A DNA stretch of 64,000 bases, from positions 496,001 to 560,000 of the forward strand of contig NZ_CP014234.1 in the NCBI RefSeq assembly GCF_001553955.1. Reading direction: 5' to 3'. This stretch comes from Moraxella osloensis. Lineage in GTDB: Bacteria > Pseudomonadota > Gammaproteobacteria > Pseudomonadales > Moraxellaceae. Each line of letters starts with the position of its first letter. Position 1 is the first letter of the stretch. This document shows positions 55,592 to 64,000 of the stretch, piece by piece. The notes under the pieces were generated by a model, which was not told where the DNA came from, made no database searches, and saw only the letters and a list, made by a program, of their open reading frames with translations. The position numbers and the translations under genes were made by a program.

Positions 55592-55822
55592 ATGCTATTT
55601 TTTTTATCGGATAAAATTTCAACTTTTTTTAACTCGTTGGTTGGTGACATGATTGAAGGGACATCGACAGCGGCGGCGATTTGGTCAGCGGGCTGTGTGG
55701 GCGTGGCAGTGGCGATGGGGCGGCTAGAGATTGCGGTATTGATTAGTGTGTTTATGGTAGGGATTTTTTATTTTGTTAGTCCGTTAAAACAAAAACTTAG
55801 CAAGGATAATGATGATGTTTAA
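55592..55822 (+). pseudogene. Truncated MgtC/SapB-family membrane protein remnant
   Basis: The 76-codon frame contains EGTSTAAAIWSAGCVGVAVAMGRLEIAVLISVFMVGIFYFVSPLKQKL, matching the third and fourth membrane helices of MgtC/SapB proteins (TTAA..W..A.GVA.G...L A.........L..L). The conserved upstream part (first two helices and GAGFLGAG) is missing, and no matching sequence is seen in the 117 bp before it. An 11-bp inverted pair, GTCACCAACCA at 55557-55567 and its complement at 55638-55648, flanks the apparent break. Either a degraded gene or a short protein with its own role; the former is more likely. Confidence 0.55.
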
Positions 55823-55852
55823 TGTAAAAGGTTGGATGACAGCTTAAACTTG

Positions 55853-55882
55853 CCCCAAGAAAAGCTGTTAATTTTCTTGGGG
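55853..55882. terminator. Hairpin between the MgtC remnant and uvrB
   Basis: CCCCAAGAAAA (55853-55863) pairs perfectly with TTTTCTTGGGG (55872-55882) around an 8-nt loop. There is no strong U-tract on either strand, so termination is less certain. Confidence 0.5.
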
Positions 55883-55915
55883 TAAAACCGCTAATTTGAC
55901 ACCCATCATCCATCA

Positions 55916-58033
55916 TCATTGCAATACAAACTCCCGTAAACTTACCACTTTATCGCGCACCTTCGCCGCTTCCTCAAACTTTAAATCACGCGACAAGGCT
56001 TTCATCTCTTTTTCTAACCGTGCAATCTCTTTGGCCAGCAAATCAGGCGAACGCAAAATCGAAATATCCGCATCGGGGAACGCATGGGTGACTGCAATCG
56101 CTTGGTTATCATTCGGGGTTTCTGCCTCGCCCGTGTCGATTTTATCAGTAATCTGACGACGAGCGGATGTCGGCGTGATGCCATGTTCCTCGTTATACGC
56201 CATCTGTTTAGCACGGCGACGCTCAGTTTCTTCCATCGCCTTTTGCATGCTTGGGGTAATACTGTCAGCGTACAAAATCGCCTTACCATTGACATGGCGC
56301 GCGGCACGACCGATGGTCTGAATGAGCGAACGCTCCGAACGTAAAAAGCCTTCTTTATCCGCATCAAAAATCGCCACTAAGCTCACCTCAGGCATATCCA
56401 AACCTTCACGCAACAGGTTGATACCGACCAGTACATCATGCACGCCTGTACGCAGTTCGTGGATGATTTTCATCCGCTCCACCGTGTCAATATCCGAGTG
56501 CAAATAAGCGACTTTGATGTTGTACTCCTTTAGATAACTGGTCAAATCTTCTGCCATGCGTTTGGTGAGCGTGGTAATCAGCACTCGCTCATCTTTGGCT
56601 TTACGAATATTGATTTCTGATAGCACATCATCAACCTGAGTCAAAACAGGACGAATCTCTAGTATCGGATCGACCAGACCTGTCGGACGTACCACTTGCT
56701 CAACGACCTGCTCGCTATGCTCAAGCTCGTATTGGGCAGGGGTCGCCGACACAAAAATGGTCGCAGGGGTAATACGCTCCCATTCTTCAAACATCAGCGG
56801 GCGGTTATCCATCGCGGATGGCAGGCGAAAGCCGTAATTGACCAAGGTTTCTTTACGACTTCTATCGCCTTTGTACATCGCCCCGACTTGTGGCACGGTT
56901 ACATGGCTTTCATCAATAAATAGCAAGGCGTCGGGCGGAATATAGTCAAATAACGTCGGCGGCGCTTCACCCGCAGGGCGTCCCGATAAATGGCGCGAAT
57001 AGTTCTCAATGCCGTTACAGTAGCCAAGCTGTTGAATCATTTCCAAATCATAAGTGGTGCGTTCTTTGATACGCTGGGCTTCAATCAATTTGTCATGCGC
57101 TCGAAAATACTCAAGACGTTGTTCAAGCTCGGCTTTGATAGTGCCACTGGCTCTTTCTAACTTGTCTCGTGGGGTGACGTAGTGAGATTTTGGATAGATG
57201 GTAATGCGTGGCACACTGCGCACGTTCTTGCCTGTCAACGGGTCAAACCAAGTGATTTTTTCCACTTCATCATCAAACATACTGATACGCACCGCAAGCT
57301 GTTCAGACTCAGCCGGGTATATATCAAGCACTTCGCCACGCAAGCGGTAAGTACCTCGCCCAAAGTCAAGCTCGTTACGCGTATATTGCAGCTCCACCAA
57401 GCGTTTGAGCATGGCAGTGCGGTCGATTTTGTCACCCACTACAATGTGAAGGAGCATTTTTAGGTAGCTTTCTGGGTCACCCAGACCATAGATACAAGAC
57501 ACCGATGCAATGATGATGGCGTCACGACGTTCGAGTAGCGCACGGGTGGCGGACAGTCGCATTTGGTCGATATGGTCGTTAATGGCGCTGTCTTTTTCGA
57601 TAAAGGTATCGCTAGCAGGTACATACGCTTCAGGCTGATAATAGTCGTAATAACTGACAAAATACTCCACAGCATTGTGGGGAAAGAACGCCTTAAACTC
57701 GCCATATAGCTGGGCGGCAAGGGTTTTGTTGTGTGCCATGATAATGGTGGGACGCTGGCATTGGGAAATCACTTTTGCCATAGTGTAGGTTTTACCTGAG
57801 CCTGTCACCCCTAAGAGCAGCTGACCGTGCATACCGTGCTCAATGCCATCAACCAATTTGGCAATCGCTTGCGGTTGGTCGCCTGAGGGTTCAAATTCGG
57901 TCACCATCTCAAAGGGTTTACTTGAGATTTGGGTGCCACTGGCATTGACACCGGTGATTTGGGCATCATCTTGGATTTGGCGGGCAAGTTGGCTAAGTTC
58001 ACGTTCGGAGCGGGAAGATTGAGGTGGTCGCAT
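55916..58033 (-). CDS. uvrB: Excinuclease ABC subunit B
   Basis: DNA-damage recognition helicase of nucleotide excision repair, acting with UvrA and UvrC. The 705-aa protein has Walker A GVTGSGKT at residues 75-82, the beta-hairpin region [12 protein letters not shown] (about 127-138), the DEAD-like DESH in [13 protein letters not shown] (about 371), helicase motifs [12 protein letters not shown] and [19 protein letters not shown] (about 532-550) and [15 protein letters not shown], and a C-terminal UVR domain (about 667-701) that binds UvrC. It is longer than the usual 670, with about 43 extra N-terminal residues; ATG at Met43 (57907) is a possible alternative start. Confidence 0.97.
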   Translation of the reverse strand: MRPPQSSRSERELSQLARQIQDDAQITGVNASGTQISSKPFEMVTEFEPSGDQPQAIAKLVDGIEHGMHGQLLLGVTGSGKTYTMAKVISQCQRPTIIMAHNKTLAAQLYGEFKAFFPHNAVEYFVSYYDYYQPEAYVPASDTFIEKDSAINDHIDQMRLSATRALLERRDAIIIASVSCIYGLGDPESYLKMLLHIVVGDKIDRTAMLKRLVELQYTRNELDFGRGTYRLRGEVLDIYPAESEQLAVRISMFDDEVEKITWFDPLTGKNVRSVPRITIYPKSHYVTPRDKLERASGTIKAELEQRLEYFRAHDKLIEAQRIKERTTYDLEMIQQLGYCNGIENYSRHLSGRPAGEAPPTLFDYIPPDALLFIDESHVTVPQVGAMYKGDRSRKETLVNYGFRLPSAMDNRPLMFEEWERITPATIFVSATPAQYELEHSEQVVEQVVRPTGLVDPILEIRPVLTQVDDVLSEINIRKAKDERVLITTLTKRMAEDLTSYLKEYNIKVAYLHSDIDTVERMKIIHELRTGVHDVLVGINLLREGLDMPEVSLVAIFDADKEGFLRSERSLIQTIGRAARHVNGKAILYADSITPSMQKAMEETERRRAKQMAYNEEHGITPTSARRQITDKIDTGEAETPNDNQAIAVTHAFPDADISILRSPDLLAKEIARLEKEMKALSRDLKFEEAAKVRDKVVSLREFVLQ

Positions 58034-58469
58034 TTTATTGTCTTTATCGTAATCAAAGATGGCTAAATAATGGGGTTGATGGGTGAAAAGTTAAAGTAAA
58101 ATAACGCGAAATATTGTATCAGTGACTGGGTTTATCAAAAGAGCCATTAACAAACCACCTATCATCAAACTTGTTAAAATTACCCCATTAGCCTATTGCA
58201 GTTAGGCATTTAAAAGCATTAGGTTAATTTGGCAAAATCCCTTATAATATCCCCTGACTTTTTCCACTGTAGCGACAGTGACTTGTATAAGTCATTTTGC
58301 TATTAGTCATATTAATCATTTTTTCGTTAATCATTTTGCAAACTTGCTCGTGCTGTATTGCAGTCCGTGACTTTCTATTTTTGCTTTGTTCTTGTTTTAA
58401 AATGTAAAATAGAGATAGGTTTGCAAAGCGATTAATTTTCTATCACCCTTAATGTAATGAGAAAATTAA
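58034..58469. other. Region between uvrB and metK with long metK leader
   Basis: This 436-bp region lies between divergent uvrB and metK. A perfect TATAAT at 58243-58248 with a weak TTAGGT -35 suggests a metK leader of about 215 nt. Small hairpins (CACTGT-AGCG-ACAGTG near 58265-58280; GACTT-GTAT-AAGTC near 58281-58294) lie in its 5' part. I do not recognise a known SAM riboswitch. Confidence 0.55.
58243..58248 (+). promoter_or_regulatory. -10 element of putative metK promoter
   Basis: TATAAT is perfect; the best -35, TTAGGT at 58219-58224 with an 18-bp spacer, is weak. Any start here leaves about 215 nt of untranslated leader. Confidence 0.45.
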
Positions 58470-59636
58470 ATGCGTGAATATCAACTATTTACCTCTGAAT
58501 CCGTCAGTGAAGGTCACCCAGACAAACTCGCTGACCAAATCTCTGATGCTATCCTTGACGCCATCCTTGAGCAAGACATCCATGCGCGTGTGGCGTGCGA
58601 AACCTTGACCAAAACAGGCGGCGTGGTGCTGGCGGGTGAAATCTCTACCACCGCCAATGTTGATTTTGAAAAAATCGTGCGTGATACCGTCCTGCGCGTT
58701 GGCTACAACAGCTCAGAATTGGGCTTTGATGGCGCAACCTGCGCAGTTATCAATATGCTTGGCAAACAATCTCCCGAAATCGCCCAAGGTGTTGACCGCT
58801 CGCGCCCTGAAGAGCAAGGTGCCGGTGACCAAGGTTTGATGTTTGGTTATGCCACCCATGAGACGGATGTGTTGATGCCTGCCCCCATTCAGTTTTCCCA
58901 TCGTTTGATGGAAAAGCAAGCGCAATTGCGTAAAGACGGCACATTAGCGTGGCTGCGTCCCGATGCCAAAGCGCAAGTCACGGTACGCTATGATGGCGAC
59001 AAACCTGCGTTTATTGATGCGCTAGTACTATCAACCCAACACGATCCAAGTATCTCGCAAAAAGACTTGCATGAAGCAGTCATGGAAGAAATCATCAAGC
59101 CTGTCATTCCAGCCGCGATGCTGCACAAGGACACGAAGTATCATATCAACCCAACAGGATTATTTGTGATTGGTGGTCCTGTGGGCGACGCGGGTTTGAC
59201 GGGTCGTAAAATCATCGTAGACACGTATGGCGGTATGGCGCGTCACGGCGGCGGTGCGTTCTCAGGTAAAGATCCATCAAAAGTTGACCGTAGTGCAGCC
59301 TATGCAGGGCGTTATGTTGCCAAAAATATCGTAGCGGCAGGACTGGCGGAGCGCTGTGAAATTCAAGTAAGTTATGCCATTGGGGTGGCAGAGCCAACCT
59401 CTATTTCTGTCAACACGTTTGGCACGGGCAAAATCAGCGATGACAAGATTGTCGATTTTATCCGCCAGCATTTTGATTTACGTCCGTATGGTATCACGCG
59501 TATGCTTAACCTACTCCAGCCCATGTATGAGCAAACGGCGAGCTATGGTCACTTTGGTCGCCAAGGCACTGAAACCGCTTTTACTTGGGAGCGTACTGAC
59601 CGCGCGGCACTACTTAGAGCAGACGCAGGTTTATAA
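58470..59636 (+). CDS. metK: S-adenosylmethionine synthetase
   Basis: Makes SAM from methionine and ATP, supplying the SAM-dependent enzymes encoded in this window (RsmD, TrmJ, QueE, HemW). The 388-aa protein has the ATP/Mg site [16 protein letters not shown] (about residues 15-30), the hexapeptide GAGDQG (about 116-121), and the phosphate-binding [20 protein letters not shown] (about 260-279). ATG 58470 has GAGA nine bases upstream. A terminator lies 28 nt after the stop. The long leader may be regulatory. Confidence 0.97.
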   Translation: MREYQLFTSESVSEGHPDKLADQISDAILDAILEQDIHARVACETLTKTGGVVLAGEISTTANVDFEKIVRDTVLRVGYNSSELGFDGATCAVINMLGKQSPEIAQGVDRSRPEEQGAGDQGLMFGYATHETDVLMPAPIQFSHRLMEKQAQLRKDGTLAWLRPDAKAQVTVRYDGDKPAFIDALVLSTQHDPSISQKDLHEAVMEEIIKPVIPAAMLHKDTKYHINPTGLFVIGGPVGDAGLTGRKIIVDTYGGMARHGGGAFSGKDPSKVDRSAAYAGRYVAKNIVAAGLAERCEIQVSYAIGVAEPTSISVNTFGTGKISDDKIVDFIRQHFDLRPYGITRMLNLLQPMYEQTASYGHFGRQGTETAFTWERTDRAALLRADAGL

Positions 59637-59664
59637 TTTTATTGACCAAGTACAAGATTTGTAG

Positions 59665-59686
59665 GGTGCGTTTTACGCACCTTTTT
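59665..59686 (+). terminator. Terminator after metK
   Basis: GGTGCG (59665-59670), loop TTTTA, CGCACC (59676-59681), then TTTTT. Confidence 0.85.
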
Positions 59687-59715
59687 AACGTTTAATTGAT
59701 TTAACGTTTAATTGA
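59684..59715 (+). repeat. 16-bp perfect tandem duplication before the DUF3144 gene
   Basis: TTTAACGTTTAATTGA occurs twice without change at 59684-59699 and 59700-59715, directly after the metK terminator. Confidence 0.9.
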
Positions 59716-59740
59716 TGGTAGAGAATTGTAGAGAAAAATT

Positions 59741-60052
59741 ATGAGCGAAAACACCAACCAAATCACCGAAGAAATGAACGCGTTTTATGAGCGCGCTGAT
59801 GAGTTTATCCAGCTTGCCAATGCCCTTCGCACCGATGATATACACGCAGGTAAAATCAATGCCTCCATGCTGTATGCGGTGGCGCGTTTTAGCGCATGGA
59901 CAGCGGCAACGGGCTTTGTCAAAGGCGCTGATTATGCCAAAGAAAAGCAAGATATTATCGAACATTTCACCAAGAATTTTGAGCGTATGTTGTCTGACAA
60001 TATTGACGACTATGCCGAAAACTTCCAAAAATATATGCAAATTGGCAATTGA
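59741..60052 (+). CDS. DUF3144 family protein
   Basis: A 103-aa soluble helical protein. The pattern FYERADEFIQLANAL, then INASMLYAVARFSAWTAA, and ERMLSDNIDDYAENFQKYM matches DUF3144, a small gammaproteobacterial family without known function. ATG 59741 is preceded by GAGA six bases away. The gene lies between two terminators, so it has its own transcript, with its promoter probably in the region of the 16-bp duplication. Confidence 0.8.
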   Translation: MSENTNQITEEMNAFYERADEFIQLANALRTDDIHAGKINASMLYAVARFSAWTAATGFVKGADYAKEKQDIIEHFTKNFERMLSDNIDDYAENFQKYMQIGN

Positions 60053-60081
60053 TTGCAGTCCAACAACATGAGCATTTCATT

Positions 60082-60116
60082 AAAAAAGCGTATTGAATCG
60101 TCATACGCTTTTTTTA
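60082..60116. terminator. Terminator after the DUF3144 gene
   Basis: GCGTAT (60088-60093) pairs with ATACGC (60103-60108) with A- and T-runs on the two sides, so it may serve both convergent genes. Confidence 0.85.
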
Positions 60117-60160
60117 TTGCCGCGCTTATCATCTAAACCCGCAATTATTTGAACAATTAA

Positions 60161-60520
60161 TTATTTAAACAATCGATAAAACAACCAACCTATTATCAGG
60201 ATGACCAAGATAATCACACTCACGCGTTTCACCCATCTTGGCAATAACGGTAGGGTGATATTTTCCTGTTTAAGATGATTATCTAATCCTTGTGTCAATG
60301 TGCTAAAGCCTTGCTCTTTAGTCTCTACCGATGCCGCAGGATGGGCAGTAGGCGGCGTTTGACTGTTTGCCGCCAACGCTTGATTTTCATACGCATCAAT
60401 TTGTTGTTTTGCCTCATCTAAGCTAATCCCCTGCTCTTGTGCGTGGGTTTTGATGGCGATGACGTAGTTTTTTTTATCGACCAGTTGTTTGATATGACTC
60501 GGTAACGTTGATTGTGCCAT
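60161..60520 (-). CDS. Small tail-anchored membrane protein, unrecognised
   Basis: The 119-aa product has a cytoplasmic helical part (IKQLVDKKNYVIAIKTHAQEQGISLDEAKQQIDAYE, about residues 8-43) resembling a short UBA- or SHOCT-like helical bundle, a Ala/Pro/Thr linker, and one C-terminal membrane helix (VSVIILVILIIGWLFYRLF, last 22 residues). I recognise no named family; short proteins of this plan are common in Moraxellaceae. ATG 60520 has GAGGGA about six bases upstream and was chosen over an upstream start at 60553. Confidence 0.65.
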   Translation of the reverse strand: MAQSTLPSHIKQLVDKKNYVIAIKTHAQEQGISLDEAKQQIDAYENQALAANSQTPPTAHPAASVETKEQGFSTLTQGLDNHLKQENITLPLLPRWVKRVSVIILVILIIGWLFYRLFK

Positions 60521-60553
60521 AAGTAATCCCTCAAATTTTAATCCGTATATCAT

Positions 60554-60881
60554 GCCTAGTTTGTTAAACTTATTTTAGAAGAATGTAGCAACGAGCGCCT
60601 GTTTATTGTAAATAAATGTAAACAAACAATCGACATTTTGAGCAAAATATTCACCTTTTAAAAGTTACAGTGACTAATTATGTAAAAATAGAAGTTTACT
60701 ATTCATTTTTAGCATAATGTTATTTTTACTTAATTTAGTTTTTAAAAATCGCGTACTGACAGGTGATTTTTTTGTGGATATACTAAGGCAAAGCAGCAAA
60801 TAACCTGCCCTAAACCTAAAGCAGGGCTGATTAACACTAACTTTGCTATTTTCCCCTTCAATCATGTAAAAAGGAAGCAAC
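60554..60881. other. AT-rich promoter region of the prp operon
   Basis: These 328 bp between the divergent small membrane-protein gene and prpB hold no convincing gene; the reverse-strand frame crossing into prpB lacks a ribosome binding site. A weak CCTGC/GCAGG pair lies near 60807-60830. No regulator gene of the PrpR type is adjacent. Confidence 0.5.
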
Positions 60882-61775
60882 ATGGCACCTATCTCTGCAG
60901 GTCGCAAATTCCGTGACGCCATTGAGTCTGAAAAAGCCGAAGGTCGTCCCCTTCAAATCGTTGGCACTATCAATGCCTATACTGCCATGATGGCAAGCCA
61001 AGTCGGTCATAAAGCGATTTATCTCTCAGGTGGCGGTGTTGCTAACGCCTCATTTGGTTTGCCTGACCTCGGTATGACGAGCCTTAACGATGTATTAACC
61101 GATGCTACCCGTATCACCAATGCGGTTGATACGCCATTATTGGTTGACATCGACACGGGTTGGGGCGGCGCATTTAACATCGCCCAAACCATCAAACAAA
61201 TGGAAAAAGCAGGCGTTGCCGCGGTCCATATCGAAGACCAAGTGGCGCAAAAACGCTGTGGTCATCGCCCCAACAAAGAAATCGTCTCAACCAGCGAGAT
61301 GGTTGACCGCCTAAAAGCTGCGCTAGATGCCAAAGTTGACCCAGATTTTGTGGTGATGGCACGAACTGATGCGCTGTCAGTGGAAGGTTTGGATGCTGCG
61401 GTTGAACGAGCGGTGGCGTTTCAAGAAGCAGGCGCGGACATGATTTTTGCTGAAGCATTGACCGATATCGCCATGTACCGCAAATTTACTGACGTGTTAG
61501 ACATTCCCGTCCTTGCCAACATGACTGAGTTTGGGCAAACTGACCTTTACAGTACCAAAGAGCTGTTTGACGTGGGTGTTGACATGGTACTTTACCCATT
61601 ATCTGCGTTTCGTGCGATGAACAAAGCCGCCCTCAATGTCTACCAAGCGCTAAAAGATGAAGGCGTACAAACCTCCGTGGTCGACACCATGCAAACCCGT
61701 ATGGAATTGTATGATTTCTTAAATTACCACTCATACGAGCAAAAATTGGACGCATTATTTAAATCAAAAAAATAA
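60882..61775 (+). CDS. prpB: Methylisocitrate lyase
   Basis: Cleaves 2-methylisocitrate to pyruvate and succinate, the last step of the methylcitrate cycle for propionyl-CoA use. The 297-aa protein belongs to the isocitrate lyase/PEP mutase superfamily: [20 protein letters not shown] (about residues 51-70), metal-binding DIDTGWGG (about 89-96), and the catalytic cysteine C126 in KRCGHRP. ATG 60882 has AAGGA eight bases upstream. First gene of prpB-prpC-acnD. The 76-nt gap to prpC shows a small AACATTTAA duplication. Confidence 0.96.
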   Translation: MAPISAGRKFRDAIESEKAEGRPLQIVGTINAYTAMMASQVGHKAIYLSGGGVANASFGLPDLGMTSLNDVLTDATRITNAVDTPLLVDIDTGWGGAFNIAQTIKQMEKAGVAAVHIEDQVAQKRCGHRPNKEIVSTSEMVDRLKAALDAKVDPDFVVMARTDALSVEGLDAAVERAVAFQEAGADMIFAEALTDIAMYRKFTDVLDIPVLANMTEFGQTDLYSTKELFDVGVDMVLYPLSAFRAMNKAALNVYQALKDEGVQTSVVDTMQTRMELYDFLNYHSYEQKLDALFKSKK

Positions 61776-61851
61776 TTGGCGAACTATGCTCAACACTTAA
61801 TGCCAAACATTTAAGGCTAAACATTTAATAAAGCGAAAAAGGAGTTTTACC

Positions 61852-63024
61852 ATGTCAAAAGACACCCCAGTGACAGACGCGAGCGACAACAAGCCAAAAC
61901 CCAAAAAAAGCGTTGCCCTATCAGGGGTACCCGCCGGTAACACTGCCCTATGTACCGTAGGTCGTACAGGCAATGACTTAAGTTATCGTGGCTATGATAT
62001 TTTGGATTTGGCGAAAGACAGCGAGTTTGAAGAAGTGGCGCACCTACTGATTCATGGTCATTTGCCAAACCGTCATGAGCTAGCGGCGTACAAGAAAAAA
62101 CTCAAAACCCTGCGTAACTTGCCCGTCAATGTACTTGCGGTGCTTGAAGCCTTGCCTGCCCACGCCCACCCGATGGATGTGATGCGTACTGGCGTATCGG
62201 CACTGGGCTGCACCTTGCCCGAGCGTGAAAGCCAGCCTACCTCAGAAGCCCGTGATATCGCCGACAAGCTTATCGCCTCATTAGGTTCAATGCTACTGTA
62301 CTGGTATCACTATAGCCACAATGGCAAAGTCATCAGCCTTGAGAGCGACCAAGACAGCATTGGTGGTCACTTCCTTGAGCTATTACAAGGTGAAGCCCCC
62401 AGTGAATCGCATATCAAAGCCATGCACATCTCACTTATCTTATACGCTGAGCATGAGTTCAATGCATCAACCTTCACCAGCCGCGTGATTACGGGGACTG
62501 GCTCGGATATGTACTCCGCCATCTCAGGCGCGATTGGTGCGTTAAAAGGTCCAAAACATGGCGGCGCCAATGAAGTGGCATATGACATCCAAAAACGCTA
62601 CCGCAATGCCGACGATGCAGAAAAAGACATCCTTGAACGCCTTGAGAAAAAAGAAGTCATCATTGGCTTTGGTCACCCTGTGTATACCGTGAGCGACCCA
62701 CGCAACGTGGTCATCAAAGAAGTGGCTCGCAACTTATCCAAAGAAACGGGCGACATGACCCTATTTGACGTGGCAGAACGCCTAGAAACCGTGATGTGGG
62801 ACAACAAAAAAATGTTCCCAAATCTCGACTGGTTCTCAGCGGTCAGCTACCACAAAATGGGCGTACCCACTGCCATGTTTACCCCATTATTTGTGATTGC
62901 GCGTACCGCAGGTTGGTCAGCGCACGTGCTTGAACAACGTGCCGATGGCAAAATCATCCGTCCTTCTGCCAACTACACAGGCCCTGATGACCAAAAATTT
63001 GTACCGCTGGATGAGCGTCAATAA
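61852..63024 (+). CDS. prpC: 2-methylcitrate synthase
   Basis: Condenses propionyl-CoA with oxaloacetate to 2-methylcitrate. The 390-aa protein is a citrate synthase homologue of the short type: [19 protein letters not shown] near residue 36, [14 protein letters not shown] (about 105), the active-site GPKHGGANE (about 241-249) and [13 protein letters not shown] (about 270-282). The ordering with prpB and acnD, and its similarity to PrpC rather than GltA, support the assignment. AAGGAG eight bases before ATG 61852 is one of the best ribosome binding sites in the window. The first 20 residues are a Lys/Asp-rich leader. Confidence 0.95.
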   Translation: MSKDTPVTDASDNKPKPKKSVALSGVPAGNTALCTVGRTGNDLSYRGYDILDLAKDSEFEEVAHLLIHGHLPNRHELAAYKKKLKTLRNLPVNVLAVLEALPAHAHPMDVMRTGVSALGCTLPERESQPTSEARDIADKLIASLGSMLLYWYHYSHNGKVISLESDQDSIGGHFLELLQGEAPSESHIKAMHISLILYAEHEFNASTFTSRVITGTGSDMYSAISGAIGALKGPKHGGANEVAYDIQKRYRNADDAEKDILERLEKKEVIIGFGHPVYTVSDPRNVVIKEVARNLSKETGDMTLFDVAERLETVMWDNKKMFPNLDWFSAVSYHKMGVPTAMFTPLFVIARTAGWSAHVLEQRADGKIIRPSANYTGPDDQKFVPLDERQ

Positions 63025-63044
63025 TTAGCATTTTAATCGTATAT

Positions 63045-63090
63045 AAAGCCTTTCAGGTCATCCTACCCATTGATTTGAAGGGCTTTTTTT
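63045..63090 (+). terminator. Weak hairpin between prpC and acnD
   Basis: AAAGCCTTTCAGGTCA pairs with TGATTTGAAGGGCTTT, using several G-U pairs, followed by TTTTT. It may attenuate rather than stop transcription into acnD. Confidence 0.55.
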
Positions 63091-63122
63091 CTAATAGATT
63101 ATTAATTTTAAGGTTAAACCAA

Positions 63123-64000
63123 ATGACAAGCCAATACCGCAAGCCCTTGCCCAATTCTGATTTGGAATACTTTGACACTCGCCAAGCGGTGAATGATATC
63201 ACCCCAGACGCGTATGACAAACTCCCCTACACCTCGCGTATTTTAGCCGAGCAACTGGTGCGTAAAGTCACTGATTCAACTGAACTGACCAATGCGCTCA
63301 AACAGCTCATCAACCGTGAGCGTACGTTAGACTTTCCTTGGTACCCTGCGCGTGTGGTATGTCACGACATCTTGGGTCAAACTGCCCTTGTGGACTTGGC
63401 AGGCTTGCGTGATGCTATCGCTGAGCAAGGCGGCGACCCAAGCAAGGTCAACCCTGTGGTACAAACCCAGCTGATTGTTGACCACTCGCTTGCTGTGGAA
63501 TGTGGTGGTTATGACCCAGATGCATTTGAAAAAAACCGCGCCATCGAAGACCGCCGCAACGAAGACCGTTTTCACTTTATCAACTGGACAAAGACTGCCT
63601 TTGAAAACGTGGATGTAATTCCAGCAGGCAACGGCATCATGCACCAAATCAACCTGGAAAAAATGTCACCTGTTATCCAAGTACAAAATGGTATCGCGTT
63701 CCCAGATACTTGCGTGGGCACAGACAGCCACACCCCACACGTGGATGCGCTGGGGGTGATTTCGGTGGGCGTTGGTGGACTGGAAGCAGAAACCGTGATG
63801 CTTGGTCACCCATCGATGATGCGCCTGCCTGATATCGTGGGCGTACACCTCAAAGGCAAACGCCAAGCAGGCATCACCGCCACTGATATCGTACTGGCAT
63901 TGACTGAGTTTTTGCGTAAAGAGCGCGTGGTTGGTGCGTATGTGGAATTCTTCGGTGAAGGTGCAGACAGCCTATCCATCGGTGACCGCGCCACCATCGC
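63123..64000 (+). CDS. acnD: Fe/S-dependent 2-methylcitrate dehydratase AcnD (partial, C-terminus outside window)
   Basis: Aconitase-family [4Fe-4S] enzyme that dehydrates 2-methylcitrate to 2-methyl-trans-aconitate, which is isomerised by PrpF; together these replace PrpD. The frame is open from ATG 63123 to the window end (292 codons). The N-terminus YRKPLPNSDLEYFDTRQAV, LPYTSRILAEQLVR, DFPWYPARVVCHDILGQTALVDLAGLRDAI and GNGIMHQINLEKMSP are characteristic of AcnD rather than AcnA or AcnB. C193 lies in DTCVGTDSHTPHVD as the first expected cluster-ligand region. A prpF gene is expected just beyond the window. Confidence 0.93.
   Translation, partial: MTSQYRKPLPNSDLEYFDTRQAVNDITPDAYDKLPYTSRILAEQLVRKVTDSTELTNALKQLINRERTLDFPWYPARVVCHDILGQTALVDLAGLRDAIAEQGGDPSKVNPVVQTQLIVDHSLAVECGGYDPDAFEKNRAIEDRRNEDRFHFINWTKTAFENVDVIPAGNGIMHQINLEKMSPVIQVQNGIAFPDTCVGTDSHTPHVDALGVISVGVGGLEAETVMLGHPSMMRLPDIVGVHLKGKRQAGITATDIVLALTEFLRKERVVGAYVEFFGEGADSLSIGDRATI

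Noticed and set aside
60674-60922. 82-codon reverse-strand frame overlapping the prpB start
   Set aside because: It overlaps the first codons of prpB, has no ribosome binding site and its composition is that of translated AT-rich spacer.

Overview
The window is ordinary chromosomal backbone from a gammaproteobacterium, most likely Moraxellaceae of the Moraxella/Psychrobacter group. The evidence is gene content (an AcnD-type methylcitrate operon, a minor-pseudopilin type II secretion block, a FabR-like regulator, a very large TamA/TamB pair), moderate to low GC, and protein sequences that read as Moraxellaceae-like. The species assignment is inference. There are no rRNA genes, no complete insertion sequence, no prophage and no CRISPR array.

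Layout. 1-3836 (minus): DUF445 membrane protein, ccmF and the start of ccmG/dsbE (cytochrome c maturation). 4301-6969 (plus): mrdA (PBP2) and rsmD. 7110-9868: a small membrane protein, a dGTPase and a FabR-like TetR repressor. 9967-18214 (minus): tamB and tamA. 18344-20762 (plus): an LplT-like MFS transporter and an NlpD-like lipoprotein with a degenerate LytM domain. 20850-21902 (minus): pdxA. 22214-28911 (plus): a phasin-like protein, dnaE, an Hpt-domain protein, trmJ and cysE, with tRNA-Arg(CCT) on the opposite strand. 28972-32135 (minus): ctpA-like protease and gpmI. 32174-32352: a hairpin MITE-like element. 32609-32797: 6S RNA. 32863-34161 (minus): purine permease. 34379-37549 (minus): gspHIJK. 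37661-40621 (minus): TetR regulator, tatD and hemW. 40819-41013: a tiny unrecognised transcription unit. 41164-42534: MATE pump. 42756-43772: cysK. 44000-47893 (plus): dapD, a CMD-family protein, queE, a dead transporter and purB. 47992-55474 (minus): nfsA, a CitE-like lyase, a uracil-type permease, a frameshifted small gene, a YbfB-type MFS and pepN. 55592-58033: MgtC remnant and uvrB. 58470-60520: metK, DUF3144 and a tail-anchored small protein. 60882-64000: prpB, prpC and acnD, which convert propionyl-CoA-derived methylcitrate to succinate and pyruvate.

The functions are mostly housekeeping: cell-wall elongation, envelope biogenesis, replication and repair, sulfur, methionine, purine, lysine and queuosine metabolism. 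The convergent gene pairs are usually separated by clear bidirectional terminators.

I did not find a new multi-gene system. The least expected signals are small. (1) Degenerate tandem duplications of about 12-21 bp, mostly 14-15 bp, sit at gene ends, in leaders and inside coding regions all over the window. (2) A short plus-strand unit at 40819-41013 has a strong Shine-Dalgarno, a 29-codon ORF built from such a repeat, and a strong terminator. (3) A palindromic MITE-like element lies upstream of gpmI. (4) Three gene remnants are present.
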